DNA of 64,000 bases from Stigmatella aurantiaca (lineage in GTDB: Bacteria > Myxococcota > Myxococcia > Myxococcales > Myxococcaceae), in contig NZ_FOAP01000019.1 of the NCBI RefSeq assembly GCF_900109545.1, positions 62,001 to 126,000 on the forward strand, read 5' to 3'. The translations under genes were made by a program, and so were the position numbers. Positions within the stretch are counted from its first letter, which is position 1. Each line of letters opens with the position of its first letter. The notes beneath the pieces were generated by a model. The model searched no databases, had not been told where the DNA came from, and was given only the letters and a program-made list of their open reading frames with translations. Positions 17,442-27,200 of the stretch are shown here, in pieces.

Positions 17442-18558
17442 CTTCGTCGCCACCGGCGGCATGGACCGGGCCAACCTGGCCCTGGCCAGCCACCTCGCTC
17501 AGCGCGGCCACCCCGTCCGGCTCGTGGCCCACCGCATCGCCGACGAGCTGCGGGCCCTGCCCAACGTGCGCTTCATTGAGGTGCCCAAGCCCGCCGGGGC
17601 GTACCTGCTCGGCGAGCCGCTGCTGGATGCCGCCGGGCGCCTCTGGGCCCTGCGCACCCTGGCGGAAGGCGGCGAGGTGGTGGCCAACGGCGGCAACTGC
17701 ACGGTGCCCGCCGTCAATTGGATCCACTATGTCCACGGGGCCTACGCCTCCGAGGCCAGCGGCACGCCCTTGCGCCAGCTCAAGGCCCGGGTGAGCCAGC
17801 ACTACTATCGTTATACCGAGCGCCGCGCCGTGCGCCGGGCCCGCCTCGTCATCGCCAACTCCCAGCGCACGCGGGACGACATCCTCCAGGCCACGGGCAT
17901 CCCCGCCGGGCGCGTCCACGTCGTCTACCTGGGAAGTGAGCCGGAGCGCTTTCAGCCGGCCTCCCCGGAGGCACGGCAGGCCGCGCGGGCGGCACTGGGC
18001 TGGGCCGGGCCGCGCCGGATTGCCCTGTTCGTGGGTGCGCTCGGAGACCGGCGCAAGGGCTTCGATTCGCTCCTGGCTGCCTGGGAGCGCCTGTGCGCGC
18101 ACGAGCTGTGGGACGTGGACCTCAAGGTGGTGGGCCAGGGGCCGCAGCGGGCGCACTGGGAGCGCGAAGTCCAGGCACGCGGCCTGGGCGCACGCATCCA
18201 GTTCCTCGGCTTTCGCAAGGACGTGCCCACGCTCCTGTCCGCCGCGGATCTGCTCGTCTCTCCCACGCGCTATGAGCCGTACGGGCTGGGCGTTCAGGAG
18301 GCCCTGTGCGCGGGGCTCCCCGTGCTGGTGAGCCGGCGGGCGGGGGTGGCGGAGCGGTACCCGGAGGCCCTCCAGGAGTTGCTCCTGGACGACCCGGATG
18401 ATGTGGCGGAGCTGGTCCGGCGGCTGGAGTCCTGGCGGGCGCGGGAGGCCCTTCTGGCGCCGCACGTCGCGGCGCTGTCCGGGACGCTGCGCGCCTGGAC
18501 CTGGGAGCGCATGGCGGTGGAGCTCGTGGACCTGCTGGAGCGCGGCCGGGCGCCGTAG
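17413..18558 (+). CDS. GT4-family glycosyltransferase
   Basis: About 381 residues from ATG 17413 (a GTG at 17398 is also possible); either start lies inside the 3' end of the polymerase gene, so the two are coupled. N-terminal loop ATGGMDRANLALA, donor domain FVGALGDRRKGFD, and E(x7)E in EPYGLGVQEAL identify a retaining GT4 enzyme. It is the last gene of the operon; only 3 nt separate its stop from the stop of the convergent glycosyltransferase. Confidence 0.9.
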   Translation: MRPYTLIAGDFVATGGMDRANLALASHLAQRGHPVRLVAHRIADELRALPNVRFIEVPKPAGAYLLGEPLLDAAGRLWALRTLAEGGEVVANGGNCTVPAVNWIHYVHGAYASEASGTPLRQLKARVSQHYYRYTERRAVRRARLVIANSQRTRDDILQATGIPAGRVHVVYLGSEPERFQPASPEARQAARAALGWAGPRRIALFVGALGDRRKGFDSLLAAWERLCAHELWDVDLKVVGQGPQRAHWEREVQARGLGARIQFLGFRKDVPTLLSAADLLVSPTRYEPYGLGVQEALCAGLPVLVSRRAGVAERYPEALQELLLDDPDDVAELVRRLESWRAREALLAPHVAALSGTLRAWTWERMAVELVDLLERGRAP

Positions 18559-18561
18559 CGC

Positions 18562-19704
18562 TCAGCCGAGGACGGACTCGAAGAAGTCGAGGTGCTCGCG
18601 GGCCACCGCGCTCCAGGCGAAGCGGGTGGTGGCGCGCTCCCGCCCCCGGGCGGAGAGCTCCCGGCGCTTCTCCGGGCTCTCCAACAGCTCGGCCAGGGCC
18701 GCCGTCCAGGCCGCCACGTCCGCCTCGGGCAGCACCCGCCCCGCATCCCCCATGGTGTGGGGAATCTCGCCGGAGTCACTGCCCAGCACGGGCACGCCGC
18801 ACGCGAAGCCCTCCGCCAGCATCCGGCCGAATTGCTCCTTCCACCGGGGAATCGTCTGGCTGGGCGCGCACAGCACATCCATCGCGTTGAGCGCCTGCGG
18901 CACCCGGGCATGCGGCACGCCGGTGACGACGCGCACCCGGCCGCCCTGGCGCTCGCCCCAGGCTCGCAGGCTCGCCTCCATCGGTCCGCCTCCGACGAAG
19001 AGCGCCCGCCACGGCGTCTGCAGGCGCTCCAGCGCATTCCGCAGCAGCTCGACGCCCTTCTCCGTCACGAAGCGCCCCAGGTAGCCCACCACCGGGGGGC
19101 CCTCCTGTTCCCAGCCCAGCTCCCGGAGGAAGGCGGCGCCCATTGCCCGGTCGGGCTGGAACAGCTCCACGTCCACGCCCATGGGGATGGCGCGGGCGGG
19201 ACGGCCCGCGTAGCCCGGACGGGCGAGCAGGTTCTGCTTCACCGTTTCGCCGAAGGCCACCCAGCCCGCCGAGCGGGACACCACCCAGGGCTCCAACTGT
19301 GCGAACGGAGGCGGGTAGCGCTTGGGCAGGTTCTGCGCGGTGGAGAAGACGAGGGGCACGCGCCGGGGCGTGAGCAGCGCCACCTCCGCTCCCGCCAGCA
19401 CGTAGGGTTCCTCCCAGGAGTGCACCAGGCTCACCCTGTTCGTGAGCAACGTGCGCAGCTCGGGCCCGTAGAGGAAGGCGTGCGCCGAGCGGCTGAACAG
19501 CGCGCGCACCGCCTCCACCTGGCTCGGCTCGCCCGGCTCCCGCTGGAGCTTCAGCGGGCTCAGGTCTCCTTGAAAGGAGCGGGGCGCCACGGCCTTCACG
19601 TCCCAACGGCCCGCTCCCACGCGCGCCATCTCGTTGGCCAGGCGCCGGTTCAGCGTGACGACATAGGAATGGGAGATGGTGACAAGCTGACGAGGCGTCT
19701 TCAC
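18562..19704 (-). CDS. GT4-family glycosyltransferase
   Basis: 380 residues from the GTG at 19704, which overlaps the upstream gene's stop (GTGA); the longer open frame upstream is a shadow of that gene. The protein has the GT-B donor domain VGYLGRFVTEKG and an E(x7)E motif in KEQFGRMLAEGF. The N-terminal half begins with VTISHSYVVTLNRRLANEM, typical of GT4 enzymes acting on lipid-linked intermediates. Together with the gene upstream it forms a two-gene unit facing the five-gene operon. Confidence 0.9.
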   Translation of the reverse strand: MKTPRQLVTISHSYVVTLNRRLANEMARVGAGRWDVKAVAPRSFQGDLSPLKLQREPGEPSQVEAVRALFSRSAHAFLYGPELRTLLTNRVSLVHSWEEPYVLAGAEVALLTPRRVPLVFSTAQNLPKRYPPPFAQLEPWVVSRSAGWVAFGETVKQNLLARPGYAGRPARAIPMGVDVELFQPDRAMGAAFLRELGWEQEGPPVVGYLGRFVTEKGVELLRNALERLQTPWRALFVGGGPMEASLRAWGERQGGRVRVVTGVPHARVPQALNAMDVLCAPSQTIPRWKEQFGRMLAEGFACGVPVLGSDSGEIPHTMGDAGRVLPEADVAAWTAALAELLESPEKRRELSARGRERATTRFAWSAVAREHLDFFESVLG

Positions 19705-20936
19705 GGGGTGCCCTGGACTGCGGGGAGAGAACGGTAGAGCGACAAGATTTGCTGCGCGTAGCGCTCCCGGGAGAAGCGGGCCACCGCCACCTGCCGGGCC
19801 GAGCGGCCCAGGTGCTCCCGGCGGCCCGCGTCCTCCACCAGGCCGCGCAGCGCGGTGGTGAGCGTGGCGGGCTCGCCCGGGGGCACGCTCAGGGCATCCA
19901 CGCCCTCGGTGATTTGCTCCGCGGCCCCGCTGGCCCGGGAGAGCACGGTGGGCCGCCCACACGCCATCGCCTCGGCGATGGTGAGCCCGAACGGCTCGCG
20001 CCGGGTGCTCGCGTGCACGAAGATGTCCAGCGCCCGGTAGACGGCCACGGGGTCCTGCTGAAACGGCACCAGCCCCACCTGTCCCTCCAGGCCCAGCGCC
20101 TTCACGAAGCCCCGCAGCTCCGCCTCGGAGAACTGCGAGTCCTGGGTGCGGTAGAGCGGCGCGCCCACCAGGTAGAAGCGCAGGGGCACCGTGGGGCACG
20201 CGCGCACCAGCCCGGCCGCGGCCTGGAGGAAGACGTCATGTCCCTTCCAGCGCGCGTAGGTGGCCACCAGGCCGATGCGCAGGGTGCCCTCGGCCGCGGG
20301 TGGCAGCCCCGCGAGCCCATCCAGCCGCGCCCCATCCCCCGGGCCCGGCGTGAAGCGCTCCACGTCCACGCCGTTGTAGACGACCTGCACGGGCACCCCT
20401 CCGAGCACCTCCCGCGCGTCCTCGCCCACCGCCTGGGAGTTGGCGATGGCCGCCGTCGCCAGGGGCCTCAAGCCCCGCAGGGCCCGGCGCACCAGGGGGC
20501 GCTCGCCCACGAAGTCATGAATGTGCCACACGCGCGCCACCGGCAGCCCCACGGTGGCCGGGCTCAGCAGGTGCGTCTTGATGCCATTCGAGTGGATGAG
20601 GTGGGGCCGCAGCGCCTGGACTTCGCGGCGCAGCGCGCGCAGGTACGTGGAGAGCAAGGCCGGGGCCGGCGCCAGCCTGCGGGCAAAGCCCCACAGTGCC
20701 CGGGGGCCCTGGTTTCGCAGGCCACTGTCTCCCAGCGTGGAGAGCTGCTCGGGCAGGGGCAGCAGCCGTGCCTCCACCCCGAGTGCCCGGGCTTCGTCCA
20801 GCAGGGGGCCAGGGGTCCCCACCAGCAAGAACAGGGACAGGCCGGGGTCGAGCCTTCGCAGGCAGGCCAGCAGGTCGAGCAGCGCGCGCTCGGCACCGCC
20901 GAGAATGCCTACGGGATTGAGGAAGAGGATGCGCAA
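19701..20936 (-). CDS. GT4-family glycosyltransferase
   Basis: 411 residues. GGAERALLDLL near the N-terminus and the E(x7)E motif in EPFGLTIAEAM, plus VATYARWKGHD in the donor domain, place it in GT4. The start is a TTG at 20936 with only a distant G-rich element, so the true start could differ slightly. It is first of a coupled pair. The gap to the upstream pilin gene is 78 nt and contains a small GC-rich hairpin, so read-through from the pilin promoter is possible. Confidence 0.88.
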   Translation of the reverse strand: MRILFLNPVGILGGAERALLDLLACLRRLDPGLSLFLLVGTPGPLLDEARALGVEARLLPLPEQLSTLGDSGLRNQGPRALWGFARRLAPAPALLSTYLRALRREVQALRPHLIHSNGIKTHLLSPATVGLPVARVWHIHDFVGERPLVRRALRGLRPLATAAIANSQAVGEDAREVLGGVPVQVVYNGVDVERFTPGPGDGARLDGLAGLPPAAEGTLRIGLVATYARWKGHDVFLQAAAGLVRACPTVPLRFYLVGAPLYRTQDSQFSEAELRGFVKALGLEGQVGLVPFQQDPVAVYRALDIFVHASTRREPFGLTIAEAMACGRPTVLSRASGAAEQITEGVDALSVPPGEPATLTTALRGLVEDAGRREHLGRSARQVAVARFSRERYAQQILSLYRSLPAVQGTP

Positions 20937-21014
20937 AGCCCGGCGACCGAATCAAACCCCTTCCCAAGGGTCAAGCCAGGAAGCCAGGGGGCCGCCCGAA
21001 GCGGTGGGCCCGGG

Positions 21015-21650
21015 CTACGGGCAGTTGACGTCGTTGCTGACGTTGAAGGGCTCGCCGGCGGAGACACTCTCCGGCACGCCCAAGGACTCCGGGCAGACCG
21101 TCTCGAGGAGCCCATCCGCCGAGGAGATGAGCCAGGTGTCGGCGGCATCCTCGACCTGGTCGTCCACATCTCCCACGCCGTACGCGATGAAGTCCCAGCT
21201 GCCCTTCTCTCCGTAAACCCCCGCCTCGGCGCCCATGCCGTGGGCGGTGCCCTGCTCGTCCCAGTTGGGGTTCGCCACGGACACCACCTCGAAGAAGGCC
21301 GGGAAGCCTTTGAACCGGGAGGCGTCCGCGCCAATGCACGTGTCCTTGGCATGGCGGACGGTGTCGACCGTGGAGCGCTCCTCGTAGGTGGAGCACCCGT
21401 TCTCCAGGTGGTAGCTGTAGCGGTTGCCGCGATCCGGCGAGAAGCCCGTGCCGTGGATGTTGTCATCCGGCTTGCGCTGCTGGGTGCGCATGGCGGTGAA
21501 CAGGCTCTTGAGCTGGGTGCTCACCTCGGACTGCCGCGCCCGCGCCTGGAAGCGCATGAAGCTCGGAATCGCGATGCTGGCGAGAATTCCGATGATGGCC
21601 ACGACGATCATGAGCTCGATGAGAGTGAAGCCTCGTGAACGCTGAACCAT
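21015..21650 (-). CDS. type IV major pilin-like protein (PilA-like)
   Basis: 211 residues from the ATG at 21650, with AGGAG 5 nt upstream. The class III leader is very short: MVQRSRG followed by FTLIELMIVVAIIGILA, so prepilin peptidase would cut after G7 and methylate F8; the Glu at mature position 5 is present. After the helix the sequence FMRFQARARQSE, the GFSPDRGNRYSY block and the C-terminal NVSNDVNCP resemble Myxococcus PilA closely. Two late cysteines could form the pilin D-loop. It lies alone among glycosyltransferase genes, not beside pilB/T/S/R, so it may be a relocated or second pilin. Confidence 0.85.
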   Translation of the reverse strand: MVQRSRGFTLIELMIVVAIIGILASIAIPSFMRFQARARQSEVSTQLKSLFTAMRTQQRKPDDNIHGTGFSPDRGNRYSYHLENGCSTYEERSTVDTVRHAKDTCIGADASRFKGFPAFFEVVSVANPNWDEQGTAHGMGAEAGVYGEKGSWDFIAYGVGDVDDQVEDAADTWLISSADGLLETVCPESLGVPESVSAGEPFNVSNDVNCP

Positions 21651-21902
21651 GGGAGCTCCTGGAGAGTTGCAGGCAAGAGAGCAAGGGCCGAGCCACACCC
21701 CACGTGTGAATCGCCGCTCGAAGGGTGGGAGGCCACCGGATCGGCTGTGTACAGAGTGGGTGTGATGATCCGCCCTGCGTGAATGCTCAAATCCGCCTGT
21801 CCCGGGTATCCCTTTTTGGGATGAGGGCGTGGCACGCACCCTGTCTCCACGGCTCCGCGCTTCGCCTGCATCGGCCCCAAAGGGCCTACGTGACCAAAAT
21901 TG

Positions 21903-23087
21903 TCAGCGGGTGCCGTCTTTTGTCTCACGCTTCGAGAATCCCGGGCGGAGCAGGTGAAGGTAGGCCTCCAGCACCGTGCGGGCGTGCGCCTCCCAGGTGA
22001 AGCGGCTCGCGCGGGCCAGGCGGGCCTCGCGGGAGGGGGACTGCTGCCGCTCCGAGAGCAGCGCGTCCAGCGTCTCCACCCAGGCGTCCACCTGGGCCAC
22101 GGGGCAGTAGGTGCAGGCCTCGCCGCCCACTTCCTTCAGCACGTCCAGGCCGCTGGCGATGACCCGCGCGCCGCAGGCGAGCGCCTCGATGACGGGCAGG
22201 CCGAAGCCCTCCGCCTCGCTGGGGACGAGCACCGCCCAGGCCCGGCGGTACATGCCCGCCAGCGTCGCCCGGTCCACCTTGGGGGGCTGAAGGAGCGCAT
22301 CGCCGATGCCCAGCCGGGCCACCTGCTCCCGCTGGGCCGGGGTGAGGGCCCCGCCCTGCTGGACGAGCCGCAGCTCGGGGTGGCGGGCCCGCAGCGCGGC
22401 GAACACGTCGAAGAGCACGTCCAGGCGCTTGCGGGGGATGGCGCTGCTCACGTGCAGCAGGAAGGGCCTGCCGCCCAGCGGCGCGAGGATCGCTTCGCTG
22501 GCATCCCCGGGAGAAGGCTCCGGGCGGTACTCGGGGGAGACACCATACGGCGCCCAGACGAGCCGCTCCGCGTCCACCACCCCGTGCGCCAGGAGCTGGG
22601 TGCGCACCGCCTGGGTGCTGTGGAACACGATGGCCGCGCGCTCCAGGCCCCGCAGCGTGACGCGGGCCATCCCACGGAACCAGGCGGGGCGGGGCTCGCG
22701 GGCGGGCTCCAGCACGGAGCGGAAGGCGTCGATGTCGTGGCAGTAGACGCCCGTCCGCCCCGCCGGCAGGGCGTGGACGAGCTGCGCGTAGGTGTGGTCC
22801 ACCACGTGGAAGGCCTCGTACCGGCTCCGGGCCAGGAGCGCGCGCAGCGGGTAGGCCCCGAAGCGCGTGAGGAGCCGGTCCGCGTTGAAGGCCGCGTTGC
22901 GGCTTCCCACCTTCGGCAGGTGGCGCACCACCCGGTGCAGGGAGGGGCGCACGCCCGTCACGGCCACTTCCTGAGGCCGCGCGGACAGCCCCTCCAGCAG
23001 GGCCTCCCCCACGAGGTCCATGCTCGGCCAACCCTCCTCGCGCGGGTCCATCAGCAGCGCGAGCTTCAGTGGTGACGCCATGCTCAT
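21903..23087 (-). CDS. GT4-family glycosyltransferase
   Basis: 394 residues from the ATG at 23087, overlapping the upstream stop by 4 nt (ATGA). The donor domain contains LLHVSSAIPRKRLD and the E(x7)E motif in EGFGLPVIEAL, as in mannosyl/rhamnosyl GT4 enzymes. It is the last gene of the compact minus-strand run starting at the isocitrate dehydrogenase gene. The 252 bp between it and the pilin start show no further gene. Confidence 0.9.
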   Translation of the reverse strand: MSMASPLKLALLMDPREEGWPSMDLVGEALLEGLSARPQEVAVTGVRPSLHRVVRHLPKVGSRNAAFNADRLLTRFGAYPLRALLARSRYEAFHVVDHTYAQLVHALPAGRTGVYCHDIDAFRSVLEPAREPRPAWFRGMARVTLRGLERAAIVFHSTQAVRTQLLAHGVVDAERLVWAPYGVSPEYRPEPSPGDASEAILAPLGGRPFLLHVSSAIPRKRLDVLFDVFAALRARHPELRLVQQGGALTPAQREQVARLGIGDALLQPPKVDRATLAGMYRRAWAVLVPSEAEGFGLPVIEALACGARVIASGLDVLKEVGGEACTYCPVAQVDAWVETLDALLSERQQSPSREARLARASRFTWEAHARTVLEAYLHLLRPGFSKRETKDGTR

Positions 23088-24259
23088 GGAGTGGCGGGTC
23101 CTTCCGCGGGAGCGGGGCTCAACAGCGCATCCACCGTGCGCTCCAGCGAGAAGCGCTCCCGGTAGACTTCCGCCGCGCGGGCGCCCAGGGCGTCCCGCTC
23201 CTTGGGGTGTGACAGCAGCCGCTCGGTGAGCGCGATCAAGGGGGCCGGGTGGGTGCCTTCCGCCAGCGCGAGGGCCCCCAGGCCGCGCCACACCGGCTCG
23301 GTGAGGTGGCCGGTGTTCGTCACCAGCGGCACGCCCAGCGCCAGCCCCGCCATGGCCGTCGTCCGCCGGGCGCTCACCCCGTCCGGGTAGGGCTGCACGA
23401 GCACGTCGCTGGCCTTCATGGCCACGGCCACCTCCTCCGGGGAGAGCGAGTCGCGGAAGACCACCCGGCCCGCCAGCTCCGGGTGGCGCTGCTCCAGCCC
23501 CGCGGCGTAGGCCCGGCTGCCCCGGCCGAGTAGCAGGGCCCGCCGCTCCGGGCCCGCGTGCAAGAGCGGCACGAGCACCTGCTCCAGCGGCTCCGCCGTG
23601 GCCTTCCCATACGTTCCGAAGTGGCCCAGCCAGGGGCCAGGCCCCAGCTCCGCGCGCAGCCGGGAGACGGCCTCCGGGGAGGCCTCGGTGGCCAGGGTGC
23701 TGGGCACGGGGCGCCACTCGGCGCGTGCACGGACCTCCTCCGGCAGGTGCTCCTTCCAGGCGGGGATGGAGACGAACGTCCGCGTCGCGCTTCCGGCCAC
23801 CATCAGCGCCATCACCCGGGTGGTGCCCGCCAGAACCTGGTGCCGCAGCGGTGCCTGGGGGCTCCACGGGTACACCACCTCATGAAAGAAGACCCAGCGC
23901 TCGTCGTTCCGACGCGCGGCGAACCAGGCGCAGAACGGCACGTTCATCGCCTTCATCCCGAAGGCGTGCGGCACGTACTGAAGCAGCAACCGCCGGGGGC
24001 GGGGCAGCCGCTCGAGCGCCCACGTCAGCCTCGCCAGGCCCATGGGGGTGAAGAGGCCGGGCTCGCGGTGGACCTGGACGCCGTCCTCCGTCCGCTCCTC
24101 CCGCGCCCCTGGGGCCCAGACGTGGACGCGCTCGCCGGCCCGCGCCAGGGCGTGGGCGACGAGCCGGGTGTAGTCACTGACGCCGCCGGGCTGGGGGGGA
24201 TACTCCCCCGTGAGCAGGTGCCAGGAAACAGGGGGGGAAGAGGAGTGCGCCATGGCCAT
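23084..24259 (-). CDS. GT4-family glycosyltransferase
   Basis: 391 residues from the first of two ATGs (24259; 24253 also possible). The N-terminus LLTGEYPPQPGGVSDYTRLVA is a standard GT4 acceptor loop. The C-terminal half has a glycosyltransferase-like segment LVQPYPDGVSARRTTAMA, where the usual E(x7)E motif is changed (D in place of the first Glu), so the donor site is atypical. It starts 5 nt after the hybrid kinase stop and overlaps the next GT4 gene, so kinase and both transferases are probably on one mRNA. Confidence 0.82.
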   Translation of the reverse strand: MAMAHSSSPPVSWHLLTGEYPPQPGGVSDYTRLVAHALARAGERVHVWAPGAREERTEDGVQVHREPGLFTPMGLARLTWALERLPRPRRLLLQYVPHAFGMKAMNVPFCAWFAARRNDERWVFFHEVVYPWSPQAPLRHQVLAGTTRVMALMVAGSATRTFVSIPAWKEHLPEEVRARAEWRPVPSTLATEASPEAVSRLRAELGPGPWLGHFGTYGKATAEPLEQVLVPLLHAGPERRALLLGRGSRAYAAGLEQRHPELAGRVVFRDSLSPEEVAVAMKASDVLVQPYPDGVSARRTTAMAGLALGVPLVTNTGHLTEPVWRGLGALALAEGTHPAPLIALTERLLSHPKERDALGARAAEVYRERFSLERTVDALLSPAPAEGPATP

Positions 24260-24264
24260 GCCCT

Positions 24265-27200
24265 TCAGGACTGCTCCGGGGTTTTCTTGTGGGTGGACTC
24301 CATGATGCGGGGCAGATCCTGGAAGTTGATGGGCTTGACGAGGTGCAGGTTGAAGCCGGCCTGCTGGGCCTTTGCCTTGGCCTCCGGGCCACCATAGCCG
24401 GTGAGCGCCACCAGGAAGAGCGAAGCGCCTTCCGGCGTGGCCCGCACCCGCCGGGCCACCTCGAAGCCGTCGATGCCCGGCAGGCCCACATCCACGAAGG
24501 CCACGTCCGGGAGCACCGCCAGCAGCGTCTCCACCGCCGCCAAGCCATGGGTGGCCACCTCCACCTCGTGGCCCTGGTCCTCCAGCAGCTCCTTCATGAT
24601 GTCCCGGACGTCCTCGTTGTCCTCCACCACCACCACCCGGCGCTTCGAGGGGTTCTCCGGGCTCCGCCGCGCACCCGGCGGCGGGGCCCGGGGGGCGGCG
24701 TCCTGCCGGGGCGGCAGCGGGAGCCGGACCCTGAACTCGCTGCCCTTGCCCAGCCCCTCGCTGTGCACGGAGACGGTGCCGCCGTGCATGGCCACCAGCC
24801 GGTCCACCAGCGTCAGCCCGATGCCGAGCCCCCCGCCCGAGCGGTCGATGGACGGATCCACCTGGACGAACAAATCGAACACCCGGCTGAGCATCTCCGG
24901 GGCAATGCCCCGGCCCGTGTCCCGCACGCGGAGCACGGCCCATGCCTGGGTGGGCGTCTCCTCTCGCTCCAGCCGCACCTGGATGCTGCCCCCGGGCTCG
25001 GTGTACTTGGCCGCGTTGTTGAGGAGGTTGGAGACCACCTGCTCCAGGCGCGTGGCATCCGCCTGGAGGTGGAAGTTGCCGGGGGCGAACGTCACCGACA
25101 GCTCGTGCCCCCGCGCGTCGATGAGGGTCCGGCTCGTGCCCAGCGCGTTCTGGACGATGGTGGTGAAGTCCACCTCCGCCGGGCGCAGCTCCACCTTGCC
25201 CCGGGTGATGCGGGACACATCCAGCAAGTCGTCCACCAGGCGCACGAGGTTGTGGACCTGGCGGTTGCATGTGTCGCGCAGGCGCGCGGCGCGGACCTCG
25301 TCCCCCGGGCTCCGGCCCATCATCTCCAGGGCGGTGCTCAGGGCGGCCAGGGGGTTGCGCAGCTCGTGGGCCAGCATGGCGAGGAACTCGTCCTTGCGCT
25401 GGTCCGCGTCCTCCGCCCGGCCGCGCGCCTCGCGCTCCTGCGCGGCGAGGCGCTGGAGCTGGGCGCGGGCCTCCACCTGGAACGTCACGTCCACGGCCAC
25501 CGTCATGACGCCCTCGATGGTGCCCGTGGCGTCCCGGATGGGCTGACAGGTGAACTGGAAGTACTCGTCCTTGCCGCCGGTGCCGTCCGGGTCCAGGTGG
25601 ACGGGATACTCATCCGCGGTGAAGGGCTGGCCCGTCCGGAAGACGTTCCAGACCATCTGGAAGACGGGGGCGTCCCCGGGCAGCTCGGGGAAGACCTCCT
25701 GGAACGGCTTGCCCAGCACGTCCTGGCGGCCCAGCAGGGCGAGGTAGCGCGTGTTGGCCAGCTCGAAGCGCAGCTCCGGCCCCGAGACGATGGACACCGC
25801 CACGGGCGCCTGCATGAGCTGGGTGTGCAGCCGGACCTGCGCCATCCGGAGCGCGCGGTGGGCCTGGGAGATCTCCAGGCGGGCCGCGACGCGCGACACC
25901 AGCTCCCGCGCCGAGAAGGGCTTCACCAGGTAGTCATCGGCGCCCGCTTGCAGCCCCTCGATGGAGGCCTCCTCGCCCGCGCGGGCGGACAGGAGGATGA
26001 CGGGCACGGCGGCGGTGCGAGGGTCCGCGCGCAGCTCTTTCAGTAGCCCGAAGCCGCCCAGCCCCGGCATCATCACATCGCTCAGGATGAGGTCCGGCGT
26101 CTGCTCCCGGGCGGCCCGCAGCGCATCCATGCCGTCGGCCACCGCCTCCACCGTCCACCGGGCGCCGAGCAGCTTCTGGATGTAGGCGCGCATGTCCGCG
26201 TTGTCCTCGACGAGGAGGATGCGCGCGGAGGACCGGGGTGTCTCCTCCGGGGCGCCGGGCTCCGGCGTGGGCAGGGGCTCGGGGGCGCCTTCCCCCTGGA
26301 GCCACTGCGAGGCCTCCTCCAGGAAGAAGCGGGCCCGCTGGCGCACGTCCGGCGGCGGGGCGGCGGCCTGGAGGTACTCGGAGGGCAGGTGGGCCGAGCC
26401 CAGGGGCAGGGCGATGGTGAAGGTGGTGCCCTGGTCCACGGCGCTCTGGACCTCCACCGTGCCGCCGTGCTGCTGGATGAGCTCCTTCACCAGGGCGAGC
26501 CCGATGCCGCTGCCCTCGTAGCTCCGGCCCTTGGCGCCCTGGACGCGATGGAAGCGCTCGAACAGGTGGGGCAGCGCCTGGGAGGGGATGCCCGCGCCCG
26601 TGTCCGCCACCTGCACCTGGACATGCTTCCCCTGGAGCCGCAGGGAGACGCGGATCTCCCCGTCGAAGGTGAACTTGAAGGCGTTGGACAGCAGGTTCAG
26701 CACCACCTTCTCCCACGCCTCGGCGTCCACGTAGACGGGCTCGGGCAGGGGCGGGCAGTCCACCACCAGCCGCATCCCGGCGCTCTCGATGAGCGAGCGG
26801 AAGGCGCTGGCGAGCTCCGCCGTCAGCGCGGACAGGTCCACCGGGCGGAAGATGGCCCGGGCGCGCCCCGCCTCCACCCGGGCGAAGTCCAGCAGGGTGT
26901 TGACGAGCTTCAGCAGGCGCAGGCTGCTGCGGTGGATGGTCTCCTGGCGCTCGCGCTGGCGCGGGGGCAGCGGCTGCGCGGTGTCCGCGAGGCTGTCCTC
27001 CAGCGGGCCCAGCATCAGGGTCAGCGGGGTGCGGAACTCGTGGCTGACGTTGGCGAAGAAGTCCGTCTTGGCCCGGTTCAGCCCGGCCAGCGCCTCCAGG
27101 CGCCGCTTCTCCTCCTCGTGCGCCCGGGCGTTGGCCACGGCGTTGGAGACGTGCCGCGCCAGCAGCTCCAGGAAGCCCTGGTACTGGGCATCCAGCGCCC

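Noticed and set aside
19749-21638. Plus-strand open frame of 629 codons over the GT4/pilin genes
   Set aside because: It covers two genes with strong motifs on the other strand and has shadow composition.
21807-21822. ATCCCTTTTTGGGAT hairpin as terminator
   Set aside because: Only 5 bp of stem inside an upstream region of the pilin gene and no gene end nearby.
21830-21845. Sigma-54 promoter (TGGCACG-N4-CTGTC)
   Set aside because: It is on the plus strand, opposite to the pilin gene, and the -12 element lacks the TTGC core.
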